From: Cristatella mucedo
Lineage: Eukaryota; Bryozoa; Phylactolaemata; Cristatellidae
Assembly (NCBI GenBank): GCA_009760855.2
Contig: WPIO01000011.1
Coordinates: forward strand, 355,501-419,500
Direction: 5' to 3'
Length of the DNA stretch: 64,000 nt
Shown one piece after another: positions 1 through 52,800 of this stretch. Made by a program: the position numbers and the translations under genes. Each line of letters begins with the position of its first letter. The first letter of the stretch is position 1. The notes beneath the pieces are model-generated. The model did not search any database. It worked only from the letters and a program-made list of their open reading frames with translations, and had not been told where the DNA came from.

Positions 1-1139
1 GCAACGATCTCTTGACGCCTACACAGCGAGAATCACAATAGATTCTGCCATTAAAGCTATGATTCTTTCTTCCGCCAATGTTTTTTACTGCTAGTTGCTT
101 CACTGGTGCTCACTCATACCACAGGCTTGAATAAGCTGATACAATGCAGCATAGGTACGTCCTTTGTGACGAGGCCATATTTTCAAAATTTTAATTTGAT
201 TGCTTAAAACATTGAAAGTTTTTTAAGTGGGCGTGCCAAGAAAGTACGAGATGTTTCTAAAAAGAACGTTGAATCGCGATATTTGTCTTTGGGACATGAT
301 GTATCTCGGCTTGTTGCATTAATCTAAGCCGTTAGCTCTTGCAAGTTGGAGCCAGTTCTCATGCTGAGGCTATTTAAATAAGACTCAATCTAAAATTGTG
401 CTAGTACTATTCCTCTGCTGTAACAGAGTGTCGGTTGTAAATCGTAGCACTTCAAAAAAATTTATTGTATTGCAAGTCTACAGAATTGTTAATTCATTCT
501 CATACATCACCGGTTTACAACATATGATACACCTTAATGGATTAGTGTCCACTCAATTCTAGGTCACGGTAATCGCACGTAGGTCTCTCGCTAACCCCTG
601 TGCTCCAAGAAAGCTCGATTCTGGAACAAATAAAACAGAAATGCTGTTCAATTTAGGTCACCTGAGCGTCTTTCGGCTTGGTTTAGCCAAAGTTACGTTA
701 TGTTTTTGGGTGGGGCACCACGGGTCAATTCAAGATGATTACAGGTAATACAAGATCGATAACCTACCTAATTTGCTTATGAATGGTAGCTGGGTAGAGC
801 TGGTGTAATCTGTGGCTAGGGTGTAAAATTGCGTTCTTACATGGTACCCGGCAATAATATGTTCCTGGCCAGTTAAGTACTTACTTTGCACGAAAAAAGA
901 GGCACTTTTGATCATTATATCTTGTGCATCTGTGGGATGGCATCAATATTATTGCAACTCGCTGTATTCAGGACTACCTGACCAGGCTTTTAATAAGTTG
1001 CAACTGTTGCGACACTCAATCGCTAGTGCGGTCCATCAGCCGACATAACAGCCGAAGTGCACCACTTCTATATGAGGTTCATGGGAATCAAACCAAGCAA
1101 TCTTCAACTTGATTTAAAGATCCGCTACCAGGCTTAGAA
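1..1139. other. Upstream intergenic, no gene seen
   Basis: AT-rich sequence with only short open frames. I see no domain, no exon with good splice sites, and no recognisable repeat. Confidence 0.5.
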
Positions 1140-1545
1140 GTAAATTCACTACCTTTAAACAGCCAATACGCCCTTACTCTTTGCTCTCCTACTGTTATAT
1201 AGCACTACCAGCTTCTCAGCGTCCAGCCATCTCGAAGTATACCTCTTATTAAATTGAAATCCTTTGATTATCGAACCTCCTGCTGGTAAGCTCCGAAGGT
1301 CTGAAATTTGCTATAGACTACAGTCATTACCTGTAATAGCCTCGTATATTTTAAGTCACAGCTAAAGACACACCTGTTTGGGTACGATTTTTCTTATTTT
1401 CTACATTTTTCTTTTGCATCATTGATACATTAAATGCCACTAAAACCTGGGTGCTGGTTGTATTGCAGTCATAAAGCACCTCTCTTTAGAGACTAATTTC
1501 TTGTACGATGCTTTATAAATCACGCATTACTTTTGTTAACCGGAT
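1140..1545 (+). mobile_element. Decayed LINE 3' end (L2/CR1-like)
   Basis: Around 1340-1380 a plus-strand stretch reads in broken frame like the C-terminal motif of L2/CR1-type reverse transcriptases (F-K-x-x-L-K-T-H-L-F-x). It is followed at about 1475-1530 by a hairpin-like end (AAGCACCTC ... GATGCTTTATAAATCA) similar in layout to the 3' ends of the better LINE copies in this window. No frame is intact. It may belong to a third family (C), also seen near 40.9 and 58.1 kb. Confidence 0.4.
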
Positions 1546-4426
1546 AATACAGTTTTTATTAGACGTAAAAGGTACGCGGTAATGCAGACCATGTTCTTTC
1601 TTCAGATTTCATGAGTCTTAACCTTATTTTAGAGTGGTGATGCTTGGCGACCTTGGTCATGTAGTTGACTAGTACTGGAAGCAGTTATTTGTAGGTCGCT
1701 GGAAGCATTGTCAAAGTCGCTTGATATCTCTTTCCGCTGCATGAATCATGTTTGCATCAGATGCCTTCTTCTCCTTTTATGTACCCTGAAATTAAATAAA
1801 TCAGCAGATACTTAAAGTTACCAGGTAAATGTAATGTAAACGCAATTTAATGTCTTTCGGGGTCAGATATTTTTACCTTCTGTTGCTTCCTGCTGGCAGA
1901 AGGGTCACACATATTTAAATGAAAATGAGGCTTCTGAGTATTAGACTCTGCAACAACTTTTTCAATAGTGGTTTTAATAGCAATAAATAAAATGCACTAA
2001 AATAGACCATCAATAGAAACAATTTATTAGTTAAACTAAATGCATTCTTATAGACATGTTATCGTGAATATAGAGAAAGAGTTTGATGGCATTTAAAAGC
2101 AGGATAGAGTTTGCATTCGACGAAGAACTAATTACTTTACTCTTTCCGATCCACGGATACTTCATTCTTCTCACTAAAGAAAAAATACTCAGGTTGCGCG
2201 GAGACATTCATTTTTTTAAGATATCACGAGGTTGCGCCCGTCTCAATTTAATTTAAAGTGCCCAACTTTCAAAGACTTAAGAAATGTACAAGCTAGATTA
2301 AGCAATAAGTAAAGCAAAGCGTTTTAGAGAAACTCAAGTTGAAGCACTACAGAGAAGCTTGTAAGTACACATTAACATTTCAAAATATTTTTTTTCAACT
2401 GTAGTATTAGTGAAGTTTACCACATATTACGATTCAACACAAAGCAGGTCATTGGTTTATTCATACCAGCAGACCAATTTCAGGCGGCCGAAACTTTAGG
2501 CCCTTAACTGGTACATTTCCTAACGGTAAGTAGCCATGAAAAAAATGCAGACATTTCACCCATGCTACACAGTGAGGAGATATTGTACACTGGGCTAATG
2601 GGAATACTATATTCGCAGGCAGATGGATTGTGCGAATACCGTCAAATTCTACGGTGGCAGAGGTGCAACAATGTGAGTGAGGCTGCCGAGGCCGGGCATG
2701 CAATAGTCACCACTCATAGTGGTCTGGAGAACTGACTCGGCACTTGGGGGACCCAGTGACCTGTGGCAATCAGGCAAGCTGGTTCCCCGAGGCCTGCTTG
2801 GTTGCTTGCCTAGTAATGCAAAGCGGATAAATACAAATTTGTGAGTGGAATTCCACGCTGGCAAGTTCATTTCTCAGCATGATCGAGCTGTCTGCTTCAT
2901 CTCTGAGACCTTGTGGTCGAGATTCCATAGATTGCCTGAGAACAGAAGATGCCCTCTATGACAGTCAAGTTGGCCACTCCAAGGCAGAAGAAGAGAAAGA
3001 AGACGAGAGAGTCCAGCGGAAACGCAGGCTGAAAGCGAGAATCAAGAGACGCCATACTTCTGCCAATCGACTGTGCAAGTGGGTGAGCATTGCCCGAAGC
3101 TAGCCGATGCAAAAGGCAGCCGTAATGTGTAAGGCGAGGCGATCGATTCGTAGACACTGCATGCGAAAGGTAATTCGTCAGCTTTAACAGCATCGACTCG
3201 TCGGTGAGGTATCGGCACCTCTGTAACTGCTCATAAATGGGTTGGAGCGGAGGGAAGCTGATTGATGAGATTTCGCATCAAAATAGGCCGACTAGTCGAA
3301 TTTGCTTTTGAGAACTATACGTTTGGGATCGGCCGTCATTCAGAACTGTTGCGACTAGTTTTCTCTCCATTCTCGCATCTTTTCAGTTACTGCACTAGTT
3401 TAATCATGTCTGAAGCACAGTTTTGTTAGGAAGCACGTGGTAGCATCGTTCCAGCTCCGGCTCTTTATAGCCATGACTTCCGCTGGCCGCCGCTGGTTCA
3501 GTTAGAGCCTTCCGATCTTTTAGTGCGAGACGGAATCACTCACTGACCCACTTGCTCACTCATTTCATAGGCGTGCATGTATTATATGCCATAGACCCAG
3601 ACGGGGAATCTCCAACATATTTTATTCGCATACGCCCTTAACTAGCTGCTACTTATTTGGCACCGATGAGATCGTAATAATTTAGGATTTTTCAAGCTAT
3701 ATTTACTGTCGGCGGCAGCAGGCACTTTGTCCAAAGTTGCTGTACCAGTAATAGCTGTGTGGTACCGATAAGGGCGAAACTTGGCTGCAGCTAGTAGTTA
3801 TGCCTTTCTGCTCAGCCCAAGAACGATATGGTGCTGGGCACTGTCTCGTCAGTCTTGGGTGGGGTCTGGCCGCAAATTTTGTAATTGCCTTCCGCTATGG
3901 GAGTGACCATGACTATAAATCCCATGGTAGCCTAGAAAGTGGTGCTAGAATAAGGTAAAACAGGAGCTAGAACGCTACTCACTTCACGGCATTTCCTCGT
4001 TGAAGTGTTGATGCATGTTCAGCTCTTTGGCCGTTATGTTCGTTAATTAATATATCTCGAACAGCTTCAAGCGTTTGTCAAGTGCACCTTTGCTTGCTAG
4101 AGCTGGCGCACCAGCATATCCCATCTCGATTCACCTAAAGCAATATGTGAGTAATCTGAAATGATTCACCTTCATGCCATGATCTGGATCTGGGTACACT
4201 CGGCACCACTTAGATTCGGGGCGGAAATTTCAGTGCTGCGAGCTCACCGGAAGTGATAGCCGAGTTTTTAGAAAGCGGGGGGGGGGGGCTCAGGCTCTTA
4301 GTCAGTTATACTGAAACGGTGCCCTCCTTGCAAAGTCTAGGATTTACTGTGCAAGCAACGTCGGCGAAGCAGCATGCACTTTGCTAACGGGTTATTGTGC
4401 CATTGGCAGGCCGCTGAAAGGTCGCC
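1546..4426. other. 5' flank of Ig receptor gene 1
   Basis: No coding exon can be supported. A more GC-rich block at about 2,461-3,560 stands out from its surroundings and may be an old repeat, but I do not recognise it. A 12-base G tract lies at 4,277-4,288. A TATA-like CTATAAAT occurs near 3,912, about 500 bases before the gene 1 start codon; it is too weak to call a promoter. Confidence 0.4.
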
Positions 4427-45419
<40,993 letters not shown>

Positions 45420-45625
45420 CGCAAAGTCAGCTAAAAGTGCTATAACACGGAACATGCGTTCGACACAGTGTTCTCAGAAACATGTTTTACCCGACCACAA
45501 GTAAGTTTGTTTGGCAAAAGATCTTGAAGAACGCTGCCATTGGTTTTTTAGGGACATTGGTAGATAATTTTATCAGGCCAAATCGATACAGGTTACTTTT
45601 ATTCATAGTGATCGTAGTTCTAAGC

Positions 45626-45635
45626 AATAAATAAA
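45626..45635 (+). terminator. Polyadenylation signal, overlapping AATAAA pair
   Basis: AATAAATAAA gives two overlapping canonical poly(A) hexamers about 210 bases after the gene 1 stop codon. The sequence downstream is T-rich (GTCTTGTTTACAC). Confidence 0.6.
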
Positions 45636-45659
45636 GCGTCTTGTTTACACAATTCCCTA

Positions 45660-47184
45660 ATCTGTCTCCTTTAACCTTACAGGAACTAAGATAATTAAAA
45701 TGTTTAAAAATTTTCGCATATCCCTTGTTAGTAATTAGGAATTATTATCGGAGCCTAGCTTCAAGTCCCAAATATTAGCTAAGCTAAATAATTAATATGG
45801 ACTTTGAGTTAGGAACCATTTGATGTTGTTTGAGTTAGTGCAATTTCCCAATGGTCTAATTATGGTCGAAATAATAATGAGAAACCAAGCTTAAAGCGAG
45901 TTATTACAGCCGGTGGTCAATTAGTGCGGCATTATTAATCACAGATATATAGATTGAATTAATATCGCCAGAGTTGCGGGTATACACGAATCCATTACCA
46001 AGCTGGGATGAATATACTGAAGCAAAGTCTGGCAAATTGTATACAGATTGAGAGAGTCTCCTAACTCTCTCTCAGTCAGGAAAAGATTTTTGAATCACAC
46101 AACCAGATTTTACTTTAACTGTATGAAGATACGCTCGATTGAAGCCTAGTGTTCAGCCAGAGGAATAGATCTGTGAACAAAATTACTTAAAGCCAAGTAA
46201 CTACAGCAGCATTAAACGTTTCATTGTTGGAAAATTTTTAGCAGACGCCAGCTGAACATAACATAATATGCAGTTAATTTTATTGGCAGTATCAATTAAC
46301 TTTAATTATCGCCTCTCTTACGTGTTTATATAGAGTGCAATGCACCTCAACGACGTAGAGCAGAGAGATAATTTGTTCGGTGAAAGACTATATCTGAATG
46401 TTAGCTAAGGATTTTTTAATTTTCCAAATAACGATGGTTTTCTAATAATTGAATAACTGTAAACAAACGGAATTTGCTTCCAGGGACTCTAGGCTGCTTA
46501 GAGGGAACAACGGAATGATGGGAATCAGCAGAAGTGCTGTGTGTTCTATGTGAAGCCTAATTAGAATTTATTAAGTATTCAAGGCTACGTGAAATGAATG
46601 AAGGAGAAAAAAATTCGCGCGATGGAAAAGAGAAGTCGAAACTCTGCTTGATGAGGAGCTAGTGAACACTTTTCCACGGCTCACTGATTCCATAAGCTGC
46701 TTTTGGTGCGCATTCATAACAGCAGCCATTTCTTGAATAACATGGAAACCTAGAAGAATAGGTGAATAAGAATGACAGTCGAGGGAGAATACTGTAGAGA
46801 TGTAGCTGCTCATTGCGGTCGGAATACATGTGCCACAGATTACAAAAACACGTAGCTATTGGTTGTATTAGAGCTTTCAAAGTAAGTTATAGCTTGCTGC
46901 ATGCGCATTGATAGCTTGCGTCTGCAAGGATTTTAAAGATGCAAAATGGTACGATAGCAAGTATGAAAGATTCTGGATGAAACCAGAGTTGAAGATGAAT
47001 GCAATGTTATTATTAATTCCGAATAGCAACTGATCTAAGCATCTTAGGAGGAAACCTAAATGTATTGATTCAAGCGAAAAAGCAATTTTATTTGACTCGG
47101 AAAGAGTTAGTGAAGTGATATTAAAGAGCATGCTTGAATGAAAACGAACAAGCCTAAGACTTGAAAGAGAATGTTATGACTGGG
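45660..47184. other. Intergenic, no gene seen
   Basis: AT-rich, with short frames only. A small perfect hairpin occurs at 46,050-46,071 (GAGAGAGT, 6-base loop, ACTCTCTC). No repeat family is recognised. Confidence 0.45.
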
Positions 47185-47490
47185 GAACTTACTTCCACAA
47201 TTATTACTCAAAAACCACTTTTCTGCTGCTGACTTATGGCGCATTCTTTCCTGCCGCCGCGGTCCGCTGCTTCCGTTTTAGTTGTATCTCAAATGCTTTC
47301 CTGACTCGGTTATGCTTCCAACTTTTTGTTTGCTGAGGACGTTGAATACTGTTGATTACCAAGAGCGTACCAAAAGTTGATTTGGTAAAGAGTGTGCTTC
47401 ACAAAATCTCTCAAGGCTAATGCCCTCACATTCTTCGTGGCTTTGTGAAGTTATAGGCGAAGATACGTTACATTAAAATATTTCGAAGAT
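47185..47490 (+). mobile_element. LINE-B 3' end
   Basis: The same 3' block as at 39,915-40,215: an end-of-ORF-like stretch, then AGTGTGCTTCACAAAATCTC, GCCCTCACATTCTTCGTGGC and the terminal GAAGTTATAGGCGAAGATACG with an ACATTAAAATA tail. Confidence 0.55.
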
Positions 47491-47529
47491 AGGATCTATG
47501 CTCTCGTCTCTCTAGTGTTTCTGCACTGG

Positions 47530-47660
47530 TTTGGCTCAGTGATAAGGTCGTCACGATTAAAGACCGAGGTTATGGGAATCTATATGGATAAACAAGGTCG
47601 TGGGCTTCAGCACAAGCCCTGTGGCTGGTGCTAAGCACCTGAATAGAGATATATTTCAAG
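47530..47660 (+). mobile_element. Composite SINE (S1-like head, S2-like tail)
   Basis: 47,530-47,580 has a tRNA-like A box (TTTGGCTCAGTGATAAGG). 47,590-47,655 has AAGGTCGTGGGCTTCAGCAC and GCTAAGCACCTGAATAGAGAT, as in S2. It may be a recombinant or two nested fragments. Confidence 0.4.
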
Positions 47661-47704
47661 CATTGTAATATCAAAATGAATGTAATATGTATATCTACAT
47701 ACAC

Positions 47705-47775
47705 ACATACATATATTATATATATATATATATATATATTAGTAAATGATATATATATATATATATATAACATAA
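47705..47775. repeat. (TA)n microsatellite
   Basis: Two TA runs separated by TTAGTAAATG. Confidence 0.9.
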
Positions 47776-48369
47776 TATATTAGTAAATTGATCTACCGGA
47801 AATACTTCAAGATCACAGTTTGTTATCCCCGACATAAATTAAATGCAATTAAAGAAACGGTTGAGGGTCAGGTGCAGTATTCGACTCGAGCAACTGGAAT
47901 TTCATCGTTTTTTACATGCAAGTTAAACTGACATGAAGCTAGGCTCAATCGGTATGAACTTCAAGAATTCTCGTAGCTAAGTCAATGATCAGTGATGCCT
48001 ATTTCATTATAAGCCTTTAAAGCTTAAATTAAGTCCACATATCTACTGTAAATTCTACATTAATCAATATAATTATCCTTAAAAGATGCGAATGAGGTGA
48101 CAGACCAAATCTTGCGAGATGAGCAAATCAGCTAAGCAGAACGATCTGGTAGGAATGCAGGTGTTAATGCACGTAAGACAGGATGACGGGACGATGGGCA
48201 GCAATGACTAAAATAAAACACAATTTTCACGAGAATTCATCAAAGAAGAACTTTAGGCTCTAAGAAGTAATTTGTCTCAAATTCCAAGTGCATTAATTAT
48301 CAGCAATTAAAGACATCAGCAGTGATATAGAAGAATATATTATAATAACAATAATATAATATAATTCAT

Positions 48370-48500
48370 ATGTTTAGCGCCCCAAAAGAACTTAATCTCT
48401 ATTCAGGCGCTTCACATAAGCCCCAGAGCTCGAGCCCACGACCTCAGCCAGACCTTGGTCGGGGCGAGCACAGTAACCGCTGGACCATATCCGTAACAAT
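48370..48500 (-). mobile_element. tRNA-derived SINE, family S2
   Basis: Near-identical in layout to 10,393-10,525: the hairpin AGCGCC ... GGCGCT at 48,376-48,410, then CTCGAGCCCACGACCTCAGC and CAGACCTTGGTCGGGGCGAG. It is preceded by an AATAATATAAT tail. Confidence 0.65.
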
Positions 48501-49531
48501 ATACAAGTCTCGCTTGGTGGATCCAAAATTGAGCGGCACGGCCATGACATGTGACAATTCAGTACAAGAATAAAAAAAGAACTAAAGGAATGATTTGCCG
48601 ATTAACTGTTCTCGTTTGCATATAAGGGTGTGTGAGCCTTATCAGCTGACAACCGGCTTGTTCTTAGTGATAAGCAACAGCCTGCTGCTCGGCTCGAATC
48701 TACGAGCTGTGTCCCAAATTTATGTATTTATGACCCAGGGCTATCCTGGCTTTCTTTGTTTGACCCATAAGTGAACAAAATGTCGATATATTGTCAACAA
48801 TCAGTTGTTTGCATGAACAACTAGTGACTGCCTGATACTGGTAAATTGCTTGGTTCCACGAGCAAAAAAGGCCTCACATTTTTGCACTAATAATTGGCAA
48901 ACTTTAAATTTAATAAGTTCAAGTAATAATTCACAGTCAGGCAAATAAATCAAATCGTGGAGGCGGATACGTCGGTCTGTGCTACGATATAATGGATAAT
49001 TATGCATTAATTAAGCTAATTTCAAGCTCGCATTTTCCTCTGAAGATAGCTGTGACTGTTTTTTCTCCTTCTTTGTACTAACTGTTAAAATAATTGTAAT
49101 GTTTGCGCGTTTTACATTCGCAGTCTCCGCAGATACATGTAAATAAAGCCGGCTGGATTATTGCGCTCCAAATAGTAGCTTCAAAGTTCTCTACTCATCC
49201 ATTGGTGCTATGCTACTTGCTGATTCATACGTGAACGTTTGGTAGGAGTAAATCCAAGAATTACAATTGCTCGACTTGTTGTTCAATATATCACAGTATC
49301 GCATTAAATGCGTCAAATTGTTATCTTTCTGGAATATTTACAGTGCATAGAGGAAGTTTGATTTCATGGGAAACTATAGATCACATTTATTCAGTAATGA
49401 CGTATACTTATATTAGTGTTATTATGTTGTAGGAAAGCCGTATAGTTCCGATGCATGAATGTTTATGATTTTTGGGATGCTCTTTAATGTATCAGTTTCC
49501 CGAAATAAAGTGATTATCATTAGTCATGCTA
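48501..49531. other. Intergenic, 5' flank of gene 2
   Basis: No exon or repeat recognised except a weak SINE-like GGCTCGAATCTACGAGC near 48,690. Confidence 0.4.
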
Positions 49532-49619
49532 CACACACGCGCGAGCACACACACACACTTGCACACACACACACACACAGATACACACACACACGCACAC
49601 ACACGTGCACACACACACG

Positions 49620-49656
<37 letters not shown>

Positions 49657-49666
49657 TTATATATAT
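49532..49666. repeat. (CA)n-(TA)n compound microsatellite
   Basis: CA repeats with CG and TG interruptions pass into TA repeats. It ends about 115 bases before the gene 2 start codon. Confidence 0.9.
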
Positions 49667-49782
49667 TGCATTTGCTAATATTAGGAATTTACAGTATTTT
49701 TTTCACGTTTACATAAATAGGTAAACCGGCTTCTTCGCCTGTAAACGTCAGGAGCAGCTGTTCCACAGAAACTTGGGCTCCA

Positions 49783-49879
49783 ATGGAAGGAAGCCCGTGT
49801 TTACTGGTTTCAATCATCGTCCTCTTTAGACTTATATCAGCTTCAATTCATACCAAAGCCACTATTCCGACCATGCATG
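49783..49879 (+). CDS. Gene 2 exon 1: signal peptide
   Basis: It reads MEGSPCLLVSIIVLFRLISA, then SIHTKATIPTMH. It has a clear hydrophobic core (LLVSIIVLF) with a small-residue cleavage region (SASI). The donor is CATG|GTGAGC in phase 1. The ATI motif near the junction is shared with gene 1 exon 1. The start context is CCAATGG. Confidence 0.75.
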
Positions 49880-52800
49880 GTGAGCAGGCCATGTAAGTTG
49901 GTCCATATAAATACCTGTAGCTATGATGTAAGTAAAGCTATCCATTGATTGCCTTGATTGGGGACACTGAAGTGCAAGTTTGTTTATGACGATCCATCTG
50001 GTATTACTCAAAGCGACCTAATAAGTTGGCAACAATCTGTGCATGCTGCCACTCACCACACTTGCATGCTGACCCTGTGCATGTCACCCTTAACCATGTT
50101 ATTCATGTTGACCAAGCATGATATTACTCACCTTTCAATCGCACTTCCCTTTGCAGCAAACGAAAGTGAAGCCCCAAGAAAGAGATTGAGTTCTCTGAGG
50201 GTGCTTTATCAAGTGCATTATTATTATTATTGTAAAAATCTCTCGACGCGAATGCAGATGCACTTTTTGACACGAGTCTATGAACTCTTCAGGTCGTTTG
50301 CCCATCGCCGAGGTGAGCTCGGTTAGACTTGCCACTATGCAGAGGCTGACACTGACCTGCAGAAGGCAGTCTGGATATCCTTACTGGGAATTCAGTTCCT
50401 CGGCGACGGCTACGTTCATGGATCTAAGACACTCTAGCCCAGGTAGAATTCACAAGTAAATAAATCAGCATGAGTCGCTTGCTTAGCGTTTACATTAGAT
50501 TTTTAATTCCCTGCAATACAACCATGTTTGTAATATTTATTCTCTTAGATTTGAAACCTTTATCAGTGTGCCGATCACGTTGGAATTACTTGCTCCTTCC
50601 CTCGAGGGTTATTATCAATCGAGTATGCAATTACTTGCTAAAAAATTGTAAACAATGTAATAATTTTATATAAGATTTTTATTATTTGGTTTCAGACATC
50701 ATAAGAAAATGTCTGACACGGAAACTAGTAGGTTTAATCTTGATATATAAAATTGTAAAGCTCAAGGTTTAAGAGATAGAGAGCAGGAAAGCTTACTGGC
50801 AGTCACACATTACATAAATATTTACTAAGAATATTAATAAAAATCTTTACGATGAGCTTAAGGTAATACTAGAAAAAAATGAGTCATTGGGAGCTACGTA
50901 GGCAAAATTACGTGCATTTGAATAAAAATAACTATCCCGATTGTTCTAAGCTTCTAGTAATACAGATCAACATAAACGCATTGATTTCAATAATAGGACA
51001 GCTATACTGCCGAAATTAATTTATGATTACCAATTTTGCAGCTAACCAAACTTATTTGCACTATACTGAAAATTAAAATAAAATGCTAGCATTCAAATGT
51101 TTAGGCGTACTTACTACTCGTCTCGATAACATACATACAGATCTAGCTGTTGATTTCTCAACGGAAAACGTGCTTACTATTAATTGTAGGTTGATCTGCT
51201 GTGCAAAAGAAGCAAAGCAGTGGTTTCAAAAGCTTCGTTTTTGGCATTAAGTAGTGTTATAAATACTTGGTACAAAAGGCTTTAAGTGAAAGATTCAAAG
51301 CTGGAGAGTGATAGACTAGCAGTAAAAAAAGCACTCGCTAACAATACCAATGATTATAACACTTGATATATCTCCCTCCAAGAACTCGATCTCTTTCTAA
51401 GTGCTTTACACATGTTGCAATGAAAGAGTTATTGAACCGGTAAGATTAGCATGCTAATAAACAAAGAGAATCACGTGGTTAGGGGTGACATGCTCAGGCT
51501 TAGCATGCAGGCGTGGGTAGAGGAAGCATCCAAAATGTAAGCACATATGGGACGAATCAAAGGGATCCACTCAGTTTTGTGATAGGTGGGGATTTTAATT
51601 TCTTTATAAATGCGGTGAAGTAAGGGGACATCGTGACGCAAGTGTGGATTGAGTTCCAGGCATTTAGACCATACGAACTGTATGTAAAGTCTCCAAAAGA
51701 TTTGAGACTTGTATGAGGTATAATTAAGCAGCTAGATTCCTAAAAGCAAGTGGTACGATGCTTAACTTGATGTCAGAGCTGATCTGATAGTTACGCTGTA
51801 GCCAATGAAGGAAGGAATCTAAAAGTGATAAAATAAAAATTGAAGTAGATGATATATCTTAAAACTTCAAACTTTGCTACTAAGTTTCAGTCTGGCTTTA
51901 GAGCTACTGACTCCACAGAGTCAGCATTGCTTCGGGTGTACAATGACCTACTCAGGAATGCAGACGTGGGTACAGTGTCTCTGCTTATTTTGCTCGATCT
52001 TTCGGCAGCTTTTAATACTATTGATCACAAAGTCACAAAGTTCTTCTAGAGCGCCTCTCATCTCGCCTGGGCATCACTGGCACTGATCTGCAGTGGTTCA
52101 GGTCCTATCTCAGTGGGAGACTCCAGAGTATTGACGTGAATGGACAAAGATCATCTGAAAAATCTCTGAAATATGGAGTACCTCAGGGCTCAGTGCTAGG
52201 TCCGGTTCTTTTCATGGTATATACTCTGCCTCTTGCTGATGTGATTGCCAAGCACAATCTAGGCTTTCACTTCTATGCGGATGACACTCAGTTGTACCTT
52301 TGCTTTGATCCCTCCCAGCCTTCGAGCACCTCAAATTCTCTCAACTCAGTAGCTGCATGCATTGATGACATCCGCACATGGACGGCAGCAAATTTTCTAA
52401 AACTTAACGATGATAAACCTAACTTACTAGTTATGGACAAACCCAGTGTGATCCAGAGATTGGAAAGGCCGACTCTCAAAATTGGCTCTGCCAGCATATC
52501 TACTGTCGAATCAGCTCGGAATCTAGGTGTCATATTCCAAAGCGACCTCTCGTTAGACGACCATATCAGCTCCACAGTCAAATCCGCCTATTTTCAGCTT
52601 CATAACATTGCTAAAATTCAGGCTTGTTTAGATAAAGATACCACGTCCAAGTTAGTCCATGCATTCGTGACATCTCGTCTCGACTTCTGCAACTCACTGC
52701 TTACTGGCCTACCAGCATGTGCGATCAGGCGATTGCAGCTTGTGCAAAACTCTGCAGCTAGGCTTGTCTGTCGTGAGCGTCGTAGTTGCCACATTACTCC

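Noticed and set aside
2879-3103. 74-codon ORF with a basic KRK-rich stretch
   Set aside because: No domain, overlapped by an equally long antisense frame, and inside a possible repeat block.
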